Assembly (NCBI GenBank): GCA_025617745.1
Contig: CM046853.1
Location: forward strand, 17,777,036-17,841,035
Direction of reading: 5' to 3'
Length of the DNA: 64,000 nucleotides
Source: Heliocidaris erythrogramma
Taxonomy: Eukaryota > Echinodermata > Echinoidea > Camarodonta > Echinometridae
Positions 48,201 through 58,914 of the stretch are shown piece after piece. The stretch's first letter is position 1. Each line of letters starts with the position of its first letter. A program made the position numbers and the translations under genes. The notes beneath the pieces are model-generated. The model ran no database searches and had not been told where the DNA came from. It saw only the letters and a program-made list of their open reading frames with translations.

Positions 48201-51200
48201 TTAAAAGTTCAAAAGCTAATGCTCCTTTTCGGGTAATTACTTTGTTGGTCTGTTAGCTTATTTGTTGTTGTTGTTGTTTTTTTTTAAAGTTATCCTGGAG
48301 TTTCATACCTCTAATAGTAAAGCGCATTCTTCAACCGTCCTCGTTATTGGTCCCACGTGATCCACGGCATACTCCCTGGATCCTGCCCCTGTGAAAGGTA
48401 TCAAACCATAGGTTGGTTTGAGACCAACCAATCCACACCAACTAGCTGGTATCCGAATCGATCCGCCTTGATCGCTCCCGATTGCCATATCCACTTCCTT
48501 TGTTGCGACCTCCCGAGAGAAAGACATAAAAACGTCACGAATTTTTTTCCCAAAAAAAATTACCTGACCCAAGGGATATACATGGAAAGCGACTGGCAGG
48601 ATTTCCATCTAATTTACTCTTCAAACCAAGCAGTTATCATAACTCCTTGTTCAAACTACGAGAGGCATTTCAGTTATCGACTAGAGGCAGCTTTGAGGCT
48701 ACAGAATCTGATACATTAAGGTCCTCACACTTTTTTTCACCTTTCCCTTTATTTCAAAATTCGATGACAGCACCCCGCCCCCCCCTCCCCCCCCCCCCCC
48801 CCCCCCGAGCACCGAAGCACCACCGATTCATCAGCTGATAAAAAGGATAGTGTCTGCAGCACCCCAGCACCCTGGCTTTACTTTACATTATTATGCATCA
48901 TCTGCTTTTCCATAAGGCACGACTAGGGTTAGATATCAAGCTTCGTCGATTGTAATTGCTTTTGAAAAAACAGTTTTATGGGAGCTGTCGGCGACGATGA
49001 AGGGCCACTATATATCGCATAATATTTAGACTATAATTATTACTTACCAATACCGCACATCCCGAGCTAGACCCACCAGCGCAGTGCCGGTGGTTGATGG
49101 GATTCGTCACTGGTCCTGTTCCACTGGTATGGCTGTTCGCTGAATTGCACAATTCTTCACATGTAGCTTTACCAAGAATTTCTCCACCTAGCATCGCAAA
49201 GTAGACAATAATTTATGGAAACAATAATATCAATACTTAACGAACGCCATTCATTTTTATCATTACTATTATCAACCCATAGAACTATTTCATTGCAGGT
49301 CTTAGCTGGGAAAATAGTGAACTACAATGTAACATTATAACAAAGCATCTATACAAATCTATAGTTATCAAGTCATTCTCGCAAACTTGGAAGAGTCGGA
49401 TTATAATCATATTATAACTATGAATCAATTTACGCCTAGATATTCATTTCCCTTTAACAGCTGGGAAACAACCAAAATGTTGGTGCCAATATAATAAGTA
49501 ACGTTTTCTGTCTAAAATCAAAGCTTTGATCCATGTGTTCTCATATCTTTATTATTCCGAAAGTTCCTTTATCCATGAGGGTTAATAAATTTCTATCGCA
49601 AAACTGTAACATCTTACTCACAGTCAATACAACACCAAGACAAGTTACAAATTATTCATGGGTGTTAATGTTTTACGCCCATAAATAGTTGCTTATAGTT
49701 GCTTATTGCCAGTGCAGTTTATCATGTCGATCCTAAATACAAATTTATAAATCTGTACATTATAGTAATATCCATTATAATGGGATAAGTTGTTTCTAAT
49801 GACCATTTTCTCTGTGTTCCAAGAAAAAAAGACGTAGTAAAATGAATTATTATGAGACCATGCATATTGCATAGTAAATAAGTTTGCATCAGTATGTGGT
49901 CAGTAGTACAGTCACTTCATGGTAATTACATAACCACTTATTTGTGCCTGCCAGTAATTGTGTCCTTGCTGTCGTTTCATGCCAGTTTGCCATCTACCCT
50001 AGATCGTCAGGTTTTCCAAACCTTCACCAGATTTGATTCTCATGACATAAATAATCTTCAGAATTAAGAAAAACAACTAAAACTTATTCCTCTTCCATTA
50101 TGACGTGATTTATTTAGTTCTGATTCCCCACGAACCCACTATAATCCAGTCCGAACGTTATTTCTTATTGACGGCAGTCTAGCAATCGTTCATTGAAGTA
50201 ATATATCAGCATCACAGTGACGTATATAGAATGTGATCCCTGTATAATCTATTGGCAAAGCCAATCGTGCTTCTTTTAATGCTTTTGTCTACAATGGGCT
50301 TATTCGACTGGTGGTTTCATTGAGCATGGTCAGTTTTGATTTTATAAAAAAAAAAAAAAAAAAAAATTTACTACATCACGAAGTTCTAAAGGGCAACGTT
50401 ATCACGAAACCGGTAGTAAATTTATTAGCGGTGTTTGATGAATTCCTAAGCAGATGGGGGCTCAATGAGCTCAATGATAACGCTAATGATTATAGAGAAC
50501 ATAAATTGAGATTACGAGCAGTATTGGTGAGGTTTGATGATAGAGATAGTAAAATTTTAGATGGAGAAGGTAAGAAATATATAAACCATAGATATTCTTC
50601 GTCACAATTTGGGACTTCGAGAAAACTTTTTCTTAGCATGTTTAAGATAATTGTCTCATAAGCGTTCCCCCTCCACCCACCCCCCCCCCAAAAAAAGAGA
50701 AAAAATTAAAGCCATTTGCACCCATCTTCCTCCCTGTCGTACGTGGTTTTCTTAAAACCAAATTTCATAAGGGTGCTGGCGTCCAGAAAGACTAGTCATA
50801 TCTGTATCTAGGTGTAAATTTTACTTGTGTTATCTTCACCAAGTTTTGACACAGCAAAAGTAAACAAGTTAAGTTGTCATGTTGACGTGATTAATACGAA
50901 AATAATCGTAATTATAATCAATCCTTGTGTGTGGCTACAAGATTTTACCTTCATCTAAAACCCACGTGACCACGGTTGCATCAAAGTCAGGAACATATCC
51001 TTCAAGACCATTGAATCCAACCATCATTGGAATTCCCGCTACAGCAATACAGTCCTTGATAGCAATACACTTTCCTGATAATTTTCCACCATCTGCTCCT
51101 GTGATTGTGCATTTGTAGCACCTGCAAAACGAATCAGTAACAGACAAGTAACAATATGCAAATTGTAATTTAAAACATTTAGAGAATTCTATTAGTAGTA

Positions 51201-51753
51201 ATTGAAAAATAATACATGTAGCTCTAAACTATTTGACATCCTAAAATTTAGCCAAATCCCTCTTCTCTTCTACCTATCAGATTAATGCAGGATTCAAATT
51301 GCTTCCTTTCGGGTATACGCCCGTGCATATTTGTTCGGGTGGTATGGTTCCCTATTTATTTTATTTTAATGTTTATTATTTTGTGCGTAATGCTAATTAA
51401 TCGTGATTCATGAATTGTAATGAGTATTTGCATGAAGAGCAAACTTAATGTGTTTGTCTTGGCCTGCCAACATGGCACTACTAGGTACATCATCAAGAAG
51501 GAAACCCATGATAGAAGCTTCATATACTTTACCATGCATTGTGAGGGTTATCTTCCCTTGTTGGTCGGTACCCAGGGGTCCGGGGATACTTCACCGGTAG
51601 ACTGGGTTCGACCAGCTTATCGAGTTGGTTCACCATCTCGAGGGAATCGTTGATGATAGACTGGTATTCTTCGAGCACGTTACTCTCTTCCAGTTCGAGG
51701 TTGAGCCCGGCGGAGATAATTTTCAGCTCCTTCATTGTGGGCCCCGTCACCAT
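42270..51753 (-). CDS. Amidase-signature family hydrolase, bacterial nitrile-pathway amidase type, complete
   Basis: Ten minus-strand exons in order: 51753-51533, 51121-50949, 49187-49048, 48509-48309, 47424-47350, 46479-46311, 44796-44734, 43919-43819, 43303-43120 and 42466-42270 (stop 42272-42270). They total 1524 nt, 507 residues, all GT-AG and phase-consistent. Amidase-signature enzymes hydrolyse amides to acid and ammonia with a Ser-cisSer-Lys triad. Here Lys96 (IAIKD), the GGSSSG stretch at 169-174 and Ser195 ([10 protein letters not shown]) are present. [83 protein letters not shown] and GLPVGLM follow in order. As I recall Rhodococcus amidase, its triad has the same numbering (96/171/195). 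Substrate unknown. The start ATG in [10 protein letters not shown] gives family-like length, but similarity to the second copy continues about 10 codons upstream, so another 5' exon is possible. No signal peptide is seen. Confidence 0.92.
43385..43480. repeat. (TTA)n/(TTTA)n and T/G homopolymers in amidase intron 8
   Basis: ATT and TTTA runs are followed by T and G tracts. Low complexity. Confidence 0.85.
44070..44420 (-). mobile_element. tRNA-derived SINE in amidase intron 7
   Basis: On the minus strand, a tRNA-like head with A box TGGTATAGTGG (about 44405-44395) and canonical B box GGTTCGAATC (44362-44353) leads into the core TTCACCCAGGTGTTAAATGG, GGAGCTAAAGCCGGGGTAAT and a (TTA)n tail at about 44133-44070. 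Core and tail are shared with 4008-4305. Pol III promoter boxes look intact. Confidence 0.8.
45259..46166. mobile_element. TTAA-target DNA transposon in amidase intron 6
   Basis: Ends AGGAGAATTACG and CTTAATTCTCCT are flanked by TTAA at 45255-45258 and 46167-46170. Sub-terminal inverted blocks recur on both sides: CCCATGTG...GGCTGCCATTTT versus AAAATGGCAGCCCCCATGT, and GATACGAATC/GATACCGGG-like sequence. 908 bp, no transposase. The GGC(A/G)GCCCCCATG block also occurs in the TTAA element at 32707-33885, suggesting a shared family. Confidence 0.78.
46996..47166. mobile_element. hAT-like MITE (CAGTGGCGGAT family), copy a
   Basis: Ends CAGTGGCGGATTTAAGG and CCCGGATCCGCCCCTG. The flanking 8-mers attccaac and atatcaac agree at 6 of 8 positions, a possible worn target duplication. 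The interior is G and C homopolymers. Confidence 0.65.
47202..47344. mobile_element. MITE (GGGGAGCGTTTCAT family) abutting amidase exon 5 donor
   Basis: Ends CCTGGGGAGCGTTTCATGAA and TTTCATGAAACGCCCCCAG with the same core as 24379-24521 (ACTGTTATAAGCTACTGAAA). The right end overlaps the sixth base of the amidase exon 5 donor region. Confidence 0.82.
47350..47424 (-). CDS. Amidase exon 5, 25 codons
   Basis: This 75-nt exon encodes [14 protein letters not shown] followed by [11 protein letters not shown]. It has an AG acceptor at 47425-47426 and a GTAAAC donor ending at 47344 (minus-strand reading), with phase 0 on both sides. It supplies the GYDG.D.RQ segment that bacterial amidases carry between their LLL(E/S)V helix and the next strand, so it is needed to complete the fold. 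A MITE ends at the donor. Confidence 0.88.
47745..47995. repeat. Two adjacent palindromes in amidase intron 4
   Basis: First pair: ATATCAGACATCT (about 47760) with AGATGTCTGATTTTGTTAAT (about 47840). Second pair: ATATGGACTGGCT (about 47869) with AGGCCAGTCCATAT. Both are flanked by ATT/AAT runs. Probably one or two MITE remnants. Confidence 0.55.
48776..48806. repeat. Poly(C) tract
   Basis: Nearly pure C run in amidase intron 3. Such tracts are frequent from here to 63 kb, mostly inside hAT-like MITEs. Confidence 0.9.
49188..50948. other. Amidase intron 2, with an unexplained open frame on the plus strand
   Basis: Mostly AT-rich. At 50349-50368 a poly(A) run is followed by an open plus-strand frame to 50661 ([42 protein letters not shown] residues). 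Its composition is less repetitive than its surroundings, but I recognise no family and see no start context. It may be chance or a transposon remnant. Confidence 0.3.
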
Positions 51754-52993
51754 TGGAGAAACGTGGTTGAATTCTACTGGTTTTTTTACAATGATATTAT
51801 CAAAATTTTTCTTAGGGTACTTTTGCAAATTTGGACGTTGGTCTACCGTAATTACTATAGTAAAGTATACGTTTCATTAAGGGAATCTTCATGACATAAT
51901 GGCCTTAAATATCAGCTCAATCATAAATTGTAATGAATTAGTGAGACTGTAAGATGCAAACTATGTCCGATTTCCTTTTTTTTTTCTCCACAGAAGTGTT
52001 TTCCACATCGGTAAGTGAGTTTTAGGAATAGTGATAGGTCGATACATGACACTGTGATCACTCTTCTCTCATGCCTAGCCGTCCATGGGTTTGCTTATGC
52101 TTAATATACACTTATAATTATGTTAATAAACCCCAAGCACCCATACTCATATTGGAACACCCATGACATGTATGATGGTGAAGTCCTTGTCATACTTGTA
52201 TTGGTTGTAGTATACATTCTCACACAAAAGTTGCTCCTGAGTAATTTCGTCGGTACACTTAGCAAATTCTAAATTTCAACCCTGGACCTAACACTATATC
52301 TATAACCTTAACCATATTGACCCTAATCCTATATTTCTGACGAAATAAAGCTAGGAGCCTTGAACACCTAGCAAATCACATCCATAATCTGATGTAGCAT
52401 ATGTTCACTTACGTTTCGTAGATACCCACTCTATAATATAGGCCCCTATGCAGGATGCGGAGAAACCGGTACCGATTTTTGTTTACCCTATAGATTTATT
52501 AAATCCGCCTTATACTAAATCACCTCAACACAAAACAAAACAAAAACATAATGGAAGTCTTTGAAAATATCAATGAAATAATATGTAAAAAGGTAAATAA
52601 AAGTAATTGTTACTCGAACATACTTTGTGCGTCAGGAAGAGCCATGGTAGATCGATCAGGTTTGTGATGATAGCTGAACACAGAAACCGACGGTATCTCC
52701 CTGAAATGCTCAATGATTTTCCAAGACAGATGTATCTAAAACAACATTTTACAAGAAAACCAAATGTGCTACAAAATGTCATCCATTTTCAGTTCAGCCA
52801 GTACATATGAAAATAAGAATAATTATACAACCTTTTTTCCTCATAATTACCAAAAAAGTCCAAGATGCAAATGTAGACTCGTACATAATTATGTAAGGAA
52901 ACATGCGTATAGTGGTAGAGCAGCTAAGCTTGCCACGTGAATAATGTACTATCATGTACGTATATGTGTATATCTAGCGTTTATACATCATTT
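51754..52993. other. 5' side of amidase copy 1, no further gene recognised
   Basis: Minus-strand similarity to the second copy runs about 30 bases past the ATG to a plausible acceptor AG. Beyond that no exon was found. Any promoter or 5' UTR exon of amidase copy 1 should be here, but no motif stands out. Confidence 0.4.
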
Positions 52994-53288
52994 CAGTGGC
53001 GTACCCAGGATTTTTTTTATGGGGAGGGGGTGTTTTTACTCCAAAATTCTCTGACAAGCCACCCCCCCCCCCCCCAAGAAAAAAGGCTATCGGCATTTTT
53101 GGACTGTCTATTTACTAAAAATTATCTGACAAGCAAAAAAAAAAAGAAGAAAAAAAAAAGGGTCATCAGCATTTTGGGGCTGTCTTTTTACTCAAAAATT
53201 CTCTGACATAAAACACTGCTGGGGGGAGGGTGACACCAAATAACACCAAAAGGGGGTGTTTGAATAACTACCCCCCCGTACGCGCATG
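52994..53288. mobile_element. hAT-like MITE, copy b
   Basis: Starts CAGTGGCGTACCCAGG and ends CCCCCCGTACGCGCATG. The flanking 8-mers catcattt and catcatat match at 7 of 8. The interior has two tandem sub-repeats (CTGACAAGC and TTACTCAAAAATTCTCTGAC). Confidence 0.7.
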
Positions 53289-53457
53289 CATCATATTAAC
53301 TAGTATTTATAGTGGTAGAGTAGCCAACATTCTGGCATTATAATGTGTCATTATCTGTATGTTTGTGCTTGATATAGATCGCTTGAAAACAACTTAGGAG
53401 TCATTCAGAAAAGCAGGAGGACAAAGGTTGAGCCCCAAAGGAATTCATGTACAAACC

Positions 53458-53775
53458 CAGGGGCGGATCCAGGATTGAGTAAAAGAGGGGGCACAAAAAT
53501 GAAAGTTTGTGAAAAGGTAGACCCGTATTTTTTTGGTCTCGCCAGCTTCTCGAAAAGTCGCTCAGTGGGGGGGGGGGGGGGTCCAGTTTCCCTCCATAAT
53601 TCCCTGACAAGCAAAAAAAAAAAAAAAAAAAAAAGGTCTTCACTCTAAAAGGGGGGGGGGGGACACAATCGAGAAAATGGCGGATCGTCTATGGTAAAAA
53701 TTCATACTTCTCTTCCAAAAGGGGGGGGGGGGGCACGGGCCGGCTGTGCCCCCCCCCCCCCTGGATCCGCCACTG
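53458..53775. mobile_element. hAT-like MITE, copy c
   Basis: Starts CAGGGGCGGATCCAGG and ends CCTGGATCCGCCACTG. The flanking 8-mers tacaaacc and tacaaaca match at 7 of 8. The interior shares GGTAGACCCGTATTTTTTTG and the GCTTCTCGAAAAGTCGC block with copies d to g, in the orientation opposite to e to g. Confidence 0.82.
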
Positions 53776-54002
53776 TACAAACACATTTTATAGGAGGCCT
53801 AATCTGTACATGTATTCCCAAACGGGATTGTGAATTTCGGTCCATCCATGTTTGCTGAGCACGTACCGAAGATGGCTAACTCCGACAAGAAAGGTACAGG
53901 CATGCTTCGTTTATTTCGGTAACATTGATCAGTGTGGTTTTTTGTATGTATACGCGTGACATGACAGGCTCTACCATATACGGTATTAGCAGTAGGCTAT
54001 AT

Positions 54003-54224
54003 CAGGGGCGGATACAGGATTTTGTATAAGGGGAGGTGGCACATATGCAGGTTTGTCAGCTTTTGGAAAAAGGTAGACCCGTATTGCCAGTATTGCCAGC
54101 TTCTCGAAAAGTCGCTCAGTGGGGGGGGGGGGGGGGGGGGGTTATGGGGTCAGGTTTCCCTCCTCTCTGACAAGCAAAAAAAGGGGGGACACGGGCCGGA
54201 AGTGCCCCCCTGGATCCGCCAATG
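54003..54224. mobile_element. hAT-like MITE, copy d, exact 8-bp duplication
   Basis: Starts CAGGGGCGGATACAGG and ends CCTGGATCCGCCAATG. GGCTATAT is duplicated exactly at 53995-54002 and 54225-54232. This fixes the family's termini and 8-bp target-site duplication, which fit hAT. Confidence 0.87.
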
Positions 54225-54459
54225 GGCTATATAATTATATCGCAAACATGTAGGTACAATGCCTCTCGAGTGCGTACATGTATATATAACATAGTGTTAA
54301 CAAATTAACGAATAAGCGATATCACCTTTTTATATTAAATCATTATACTATACTGTCTCCACCGTACTAGAACATAAGTTTGCACACAAGCCAGGTTAAT
54401 ATCAACGTTATTCATTTTCACGAAATATAAACTTGCTGAAAAAACGTTAGAATATTATA

Positions 54460-54594
54460 GGGTAGCGTTTCATCAAACGGTCATAAGTACAAGTTCGACA
54501 TCCCATTGAAACGCGTGTATCAAAATTAACATGCGTTTCAATTGGATGTCGGCCAACTTGTACATAATTATGACGGTATGGTGAAACGATGCCC
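54460..54594. mobile_element. MITE with GGGTAGCGTTTCATCAAAC ends
   Basis: Left GGGTAGCGTTTCATCAAACG and right GGTGAAACGATGCCC are inverted, with inner inverted blocks ACAAGTTCGACATCC and GGATGTCGGCCAACTTGT. Distantly related at the ends to the 24379 and 47202 MITEs, but with a different core. Confidence 0.7.
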
Positions 54595-54955
54595 AGTTCC
54601 GTAGCATCATATTTATATTGTAATCCAGTTCCAAAGAGCCCCGTTTTCAAAAATGTTAGTAGTTCCGAAGGCCATCCTTTTCATGATACGGTCTTTCCAA
54701 AGCCCCCATTTTTTTTGTCTTGCCGGCGGTACATACCCACCACTTTTTTTGGGTCGAGTGCCCCCCCCCCCCCCCCGGGGCATTGGCCTACATGGGTAAA
54801 CATAGCCTCACTGCTTGTTATTATCCTCATTGGTCATGGGTAAACATGACCTCACTGCGTGTGTGGAATATCTTTGATAAATAATATTAGTAAAACTCTA
54901 AAACTGAGCATAAGTCATATTATCATGCTCACACACTATACTGCTGATGCTACTA

Positions 54956-55280
54956 CTTCTTCTCCTTCTCCTTCTCCTTCTCCTTCTCCTTCTCCTTCTC
55001 CTTCTCCTTCTCCTTCTCCTTCTCCTTCTCCTTCTCCTTCTCCTTCTCCTTCTCCTTCTCCTTCTCCTTCTCCTTCTCCTTCTCCTTCTCCTTCTCCTTC
55101 TCCTTCTCCTTCTCCTTCTCCTTCTCCTTCTCCTTCTCCTTCTCCTTCTCCTTCTCCTTCTCCTTCTCCTTCTCCTTCTCCTTCTACTTCTACTTCTACT
55201 TCTACTTCTACTTCTACTTCTACTTCTACTTCTACTTCTACTTCTACTTCTACTTCTACTTCTACTTCTACTTCTACTAC
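54956..55280. repeat. (CTTCTC)n then (CTTCTA)n hexamer microsatellite
   Basis: An almost pure CTTCTC array fills about 54956-55184 and switches sharply to CTTCTA units until about 55275, then to TAC-rich sequence. The homopolymer-like ORFs here (Leu, Ser-Pro, Arg) are artefacts. Confidence 0.95.
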
Positions 55281-55399
55281 TACGATTACCTACTACTATT
55301 GCTATACTTCCCACCCAATAAAAAATATGGTTACAGGATTAACGAATAGGCCTACACAGAATGCTTCTTTACCAAGCGAATATAATATTATTACTACTA

Positions 55400-55940
55400 G
55401 TAATAATATACTTCTACATACGATTACTACTACTACTACATACGACGACTACTACTACTACTACTGCTTGTTTGTTTGTTTGTATTTATTTCCGTATTAA
55501 GAAAACCACATACATTTCATAAAATACAACGTATACATGAGCTTAAAAAAAAACAGAGGATGACCCAAATTCAGCAGTATTTACAAAATGCCGCTGTTCT
55601 TACTGCTGCTGCTACTTCTACTAGTAGGGCCTACTGCTGCTGCTGCTACTACTACCACCACCATCACCACCACTACTACTACTACCTCTCTGAAAAAAAA
55701 AATCGAGTGAGCACTGACGTCACTCACTGGGAAATGGAAATAGAGTGAAACTCCACTCTTCTCCTTTTAGAGAGCACTCAATAGTCACTCGATATTCACT
55801 CCTAAACAAGTGATCACTGACGTGACTCCCGGGGGAGTGAAAACATAGTGAAAATTCACTCTTTTTTTTTAGAGGGGGACTACTACTACTGCTACTACTA
55901 CTGTAGTAGAACACTACTACTACTACTACTACTACTACCG

Positions 55941-55977
<37 letters not shown>

Positions 55978-56000
55978 ACTACTACTACTACTCCTATTCA
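55400..56000. repeat. Dispersed (TAC)n/(TGC)n microsatellites and a small inverted repeat
   Basis: (ACT)n clusters at 55430-55465, 55610-55685 and 55878-55995. Between them, the pair GAGTGA...TCACTC (about 55706-55860) with inner ATAGAGTGAAACTCCACTCTT suggests a short MITE. Confidence 0.65.
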
Positions 56001-56318
56001 TACCCCATATAAAATATGGATGCTGGATTAACGAACAGACCTACACAGATTCTTCTTTACCAAGCGTATACCCTTGTACTTGATACATGCGGCTTGAAGT
56101 CCCATTATGTTAGGACAAGTTAGGAAGAATGGATGTCTTCAATTTGGAATCCTTCAGAACTCCTTTGTACCTTGGTCAGAGACCATGGCCTATATGGGGT
56201 ATATTGAAACAGGTTCATAATTGCAAAAACAATACAGGGTTCTATTTCATTTTTGGAAATATGAACCTTCCTAATATAAACCCCTTTTCATTTTCGGAAT
56301 TATGAACCCGTTTCCATC
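56001..56318. other. Spacer, no gene
   Basis: The right part repeats GGAATTATGAACC-like units (56262-56318) that continue after copy e at 56688-56825, so the hAT-like element landed inside a simple diverged repeat. Confidence 0.55.
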
Positions 56319-56326
56319 TTCGGAAT

Positions 56327-56687
56327 CATTGGCGGATCCAGGGGGGGGGGTGCACTTCCGGCCCGTGCCCCCCTTTTGGAAGAAAAGTATGCATTTTGAC
56401 CATAGACGATCCGGCATTTTCTAAATTGTGCCCCCCCCCCTCTTTTAGAATGAAGACCTTTTTTTTGCTTGCTTGTCAGGAAATTATGGAGGGAAACTGG
56501 ACCCCCATAACCCCCACTGAGCGAATTTTGAAGGTCTGGCGAAAAAATTTATTTGTCGCCACCCCACTGAGCGACTTTTCGAGAAGCTGGCGAGACCAAA
56601 AAAAAAAATACGGGTCTACCTTTTCCAAAAGTTGACAAACCTGCATTTGTGTGCTCCCGCTTATATTCAATCCTGGATCCGCCCCTT
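56327..56687. mobile_element. hAT-like MITE, copy e, exact 8-bp duplication
   Basis: Starts CATTGGCGGATCCAGG and ends TCCTGGATCCGCCCCTT. TTCGGAAT is duplicated at 56319-56326 and 56688-56695. The interior holds a tandem partial duplication of the GAGCGA(A/C)TTTT...GGCGA block. Confidence 0.86.
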
Positions 56688-57200
56688 TTCGGAATAGTAA
56701 ACCCTATCTTTTTTCGGTATTATGAAAACGAGCATTCAGAATTACGAACCTTCTGCATAACGAATCTTTCCGAATTATAAACCTTCAGGAAAAACAGACC
56801 TTCGGAATTATGAAGCTTCGGAAGAAAACGACATACATGTATAATCGTTACAAACAGGCGCGGATCCAGAGGGGGGGGGGGGGGGGGGCGGGGCGCAAGG
56901 GGCGTGCGCACCGGGTGTTCTCAATAGAAGGAATTCAAACGCCATTTTGTTTCCCGAAAAGTCAGACGTCCATGTCGCTACTCCCTATATAAGGGTACTC
57001 TACCGTACCCCAGAGCCGCTTTGGGGTATGGTAGAGTACCTTTATAGAGAGTAGCGACATGGACGTCTGACTTTCCGGGAAACAAAATGGCGTTTGAATT
57101 CTTTCTCTTGAGAACACCCAGGTGCTCATCGGAATTGAATAGAAATATTGCATAGCAGTGGAAACAAAATGGCGTTCAAATCATGAGCTGTCCCTACTCT
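56420..57200. repeat. Segmental duplication unit A
   Basis: About 0.7-0.8 kb, covering the right part of copy e, the TTCGGAAT-unit region, GGCGCGGATCCAGAG(G)n and a palindrome. It is repeated in direct orientation at about 61290-61960, with small indels. Confidence 0.82.
56917..57120. repeat. ~200-bp palindrome with hairpin centre
   Basis: Arms CTCAATAGAAGGAATTCAAA and its inverse TTTGAATTCTTTCTCTTGAG enclose ACAAAATGGCG/CGCCATTTTGT, AGTCAGACGTCCATGTCGCT and its inverse, and a central GGTACTCTACCGTACCCC / GGGGTATGGTAGAGTACC stem around AGAGCCGCTT. An internally deleted copy lies at about 61712-61852. Confidence 0.87.
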
Positions 57201-57399
57201 CTTTATGTAGGCAGGGGCGGATCCAGGATTTCCCAATAGGGGGGGGGGGCCGGAAATTTGAAAATTGCAAAGTTCAATCACCAATTACATCAACTCATTA
57301 CATAGGAGTACCGTACTTGTATCTTCGCGCGGGATCAATTTCGAACTCGATCTGATAGCAGCTATAGGGGTGGACCTAGCTTTTTTCCAAGGGGGGGGG

Positions 57400-57850
57400 T
57401 GACCAAACGACGATGCGGAGCATCGTCCGCGAGCCGCATAGCGGCGAGCCGATTTTTTATGCTATTTTGAACCCCCGTAAGTTATGTTTTCCTGGCATCT
57501 ACTATACTAACGCAATGGAGACCATAAAAAGATGTCCGCGAGCCGCATAGCGGCGAGCTAATTTTTTTTGCTATTTTGAATCCCCGTAAGTTATGTCTTC
57601 CTGGCATCTACTATACTAACGCAATGGAGACCATAAAAAGCCGCAGAGCGGCGATGTCCGCGAGCCGCATAGCGGCGAGCCGATTTTTTTGCTATTTTGA
57701 ACCCCCGTAAGTGATGTTTTCCTGGCATCTACTCACGCAAATATAGAGACCATAAAAAGCCGCGGAGCGGCGATCCGATTTTTTGCTATTTTGAACCCCC
57801 GTAAGTGATGTTTTCCTGGCATCTACTAACGCAATGGAGGCCATAAAAAA
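57400..57850. repeat. GC-rich ~110-bp minisatellite, about four units
   Basis: Units carry GAGCCGCATAGCGGCGAGC (57431, 57540, 57662), GCTATTTTGAACCCCCGTAA, TTCCTGGCATCTACT and ATGGAGACCATAAAAAG. Spacing is 109 then 122 bp. Each GCCGC...GCGGC can form a short stem. Confidence 0.88.
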
Positions 57851-58860
57851 GCAGTCCATGATAACATGTGGGTCTGGACATATTATTAAACCCCCTAACC
57901 CCCCTTATAGGTGTCTCTTGTACAAAATTAATATACGTATTTTCGCGAAGACTGACGTCACTTGCCCGATCAATTTGTGGATTCTACATCTGGCGAGCGA
58001 GCAAAGCAAGCAAGCAAATTTTTGGCCCTTTAATTTTACAGCCTGTAGAGGAAATATTCTTACCAAAATATACGAGATAAGGTATTTACATCTGATATTC
58101 GGGCAGTTCGCTTTGCTGCCCGAACATCGGGTGACTTTGTTTGTTTGTTTATTCATTGGAACATACAATTCATTTATATACATTTGAATTCTGAATGTGA
58201 GTATATTGAAAATTGATATTTAACAAAAGGAATCAGAACGCAGGAGACCGTCGTCATGAGTGAATTGCTTGATATCGACGAATTTTGCACTGTCATCCGA
58301 CTCACCTTTATAGATGCCTGAAAGACATCTTTCGAGGAAGGCGCTTGGCCAGCGCTACAGGGTGGGGAAGGGGGGGGGGGGCAAGGGGGCGGTTGCCCCC
58401 TATGATTTTTCAAGTGACCACCCTCCCCCTAAAAAGAAACAGAAGAAACAAAAAGAATATATATATAGGCTCTATTTTATTTTCATATACATGTATAATT
58501 CGTTGGAATGACCCAGTTGTGGGTCGGTCAATAGAGGTGCACACCATCTTTGATTTTCATTATCAGATTATTCATCAGTTGTCTATTGTTTCGAATTACT
58601 TTGGTTATATTTTTTGTATTATCATCATCATTATCATCATCATGACCATCATGACCATCATCATCATCATCATCATCATTGTCATTATTTGTTCATCTAA
58701 ACCATGAATAATCTCAGTTGTGGGCAAGGGGGCACTATGCCTGCCCACTTATCACATACACACAAATTGACTCCTGTACAAGGGAAGCTACCTTCAAAAA
58801 TAATCTTGAATTTGATTGAACTGATTTATATATAGTCTTTAAATCACCTCCAACCAGGGG
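57851..58860. other. Spacer with microsatellites, no gene
   Basis: Holds homopolymer G tracts (58370-58390), a (CAT)n run at 58622-58680 and AT-rich sequence. No exon recognised. Confidence 0.5.
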
Positions 58861-58914
58861 TGTCGATGCGTGTTCATGATGGGGGGGGGGGGGGGGGTGG
58901 GTGACCGGCCGGCG

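Noticed and set aside
52937..54234. Pro/Gly-rich ORFs near poly(G)/poly(C)
   Set aside because: They are frames through hAT-like MITEs with homopolymers, repeated in several copies with shifted frames.
54859..55500. Long ORFs coding poly-Leu, Ser-Pro, Arg or Arg-Ser repeats
   Set aside because: All are readings of the CTTCTC/CTTCTA microsatellite on both strands. There is no splice, start or homology support.
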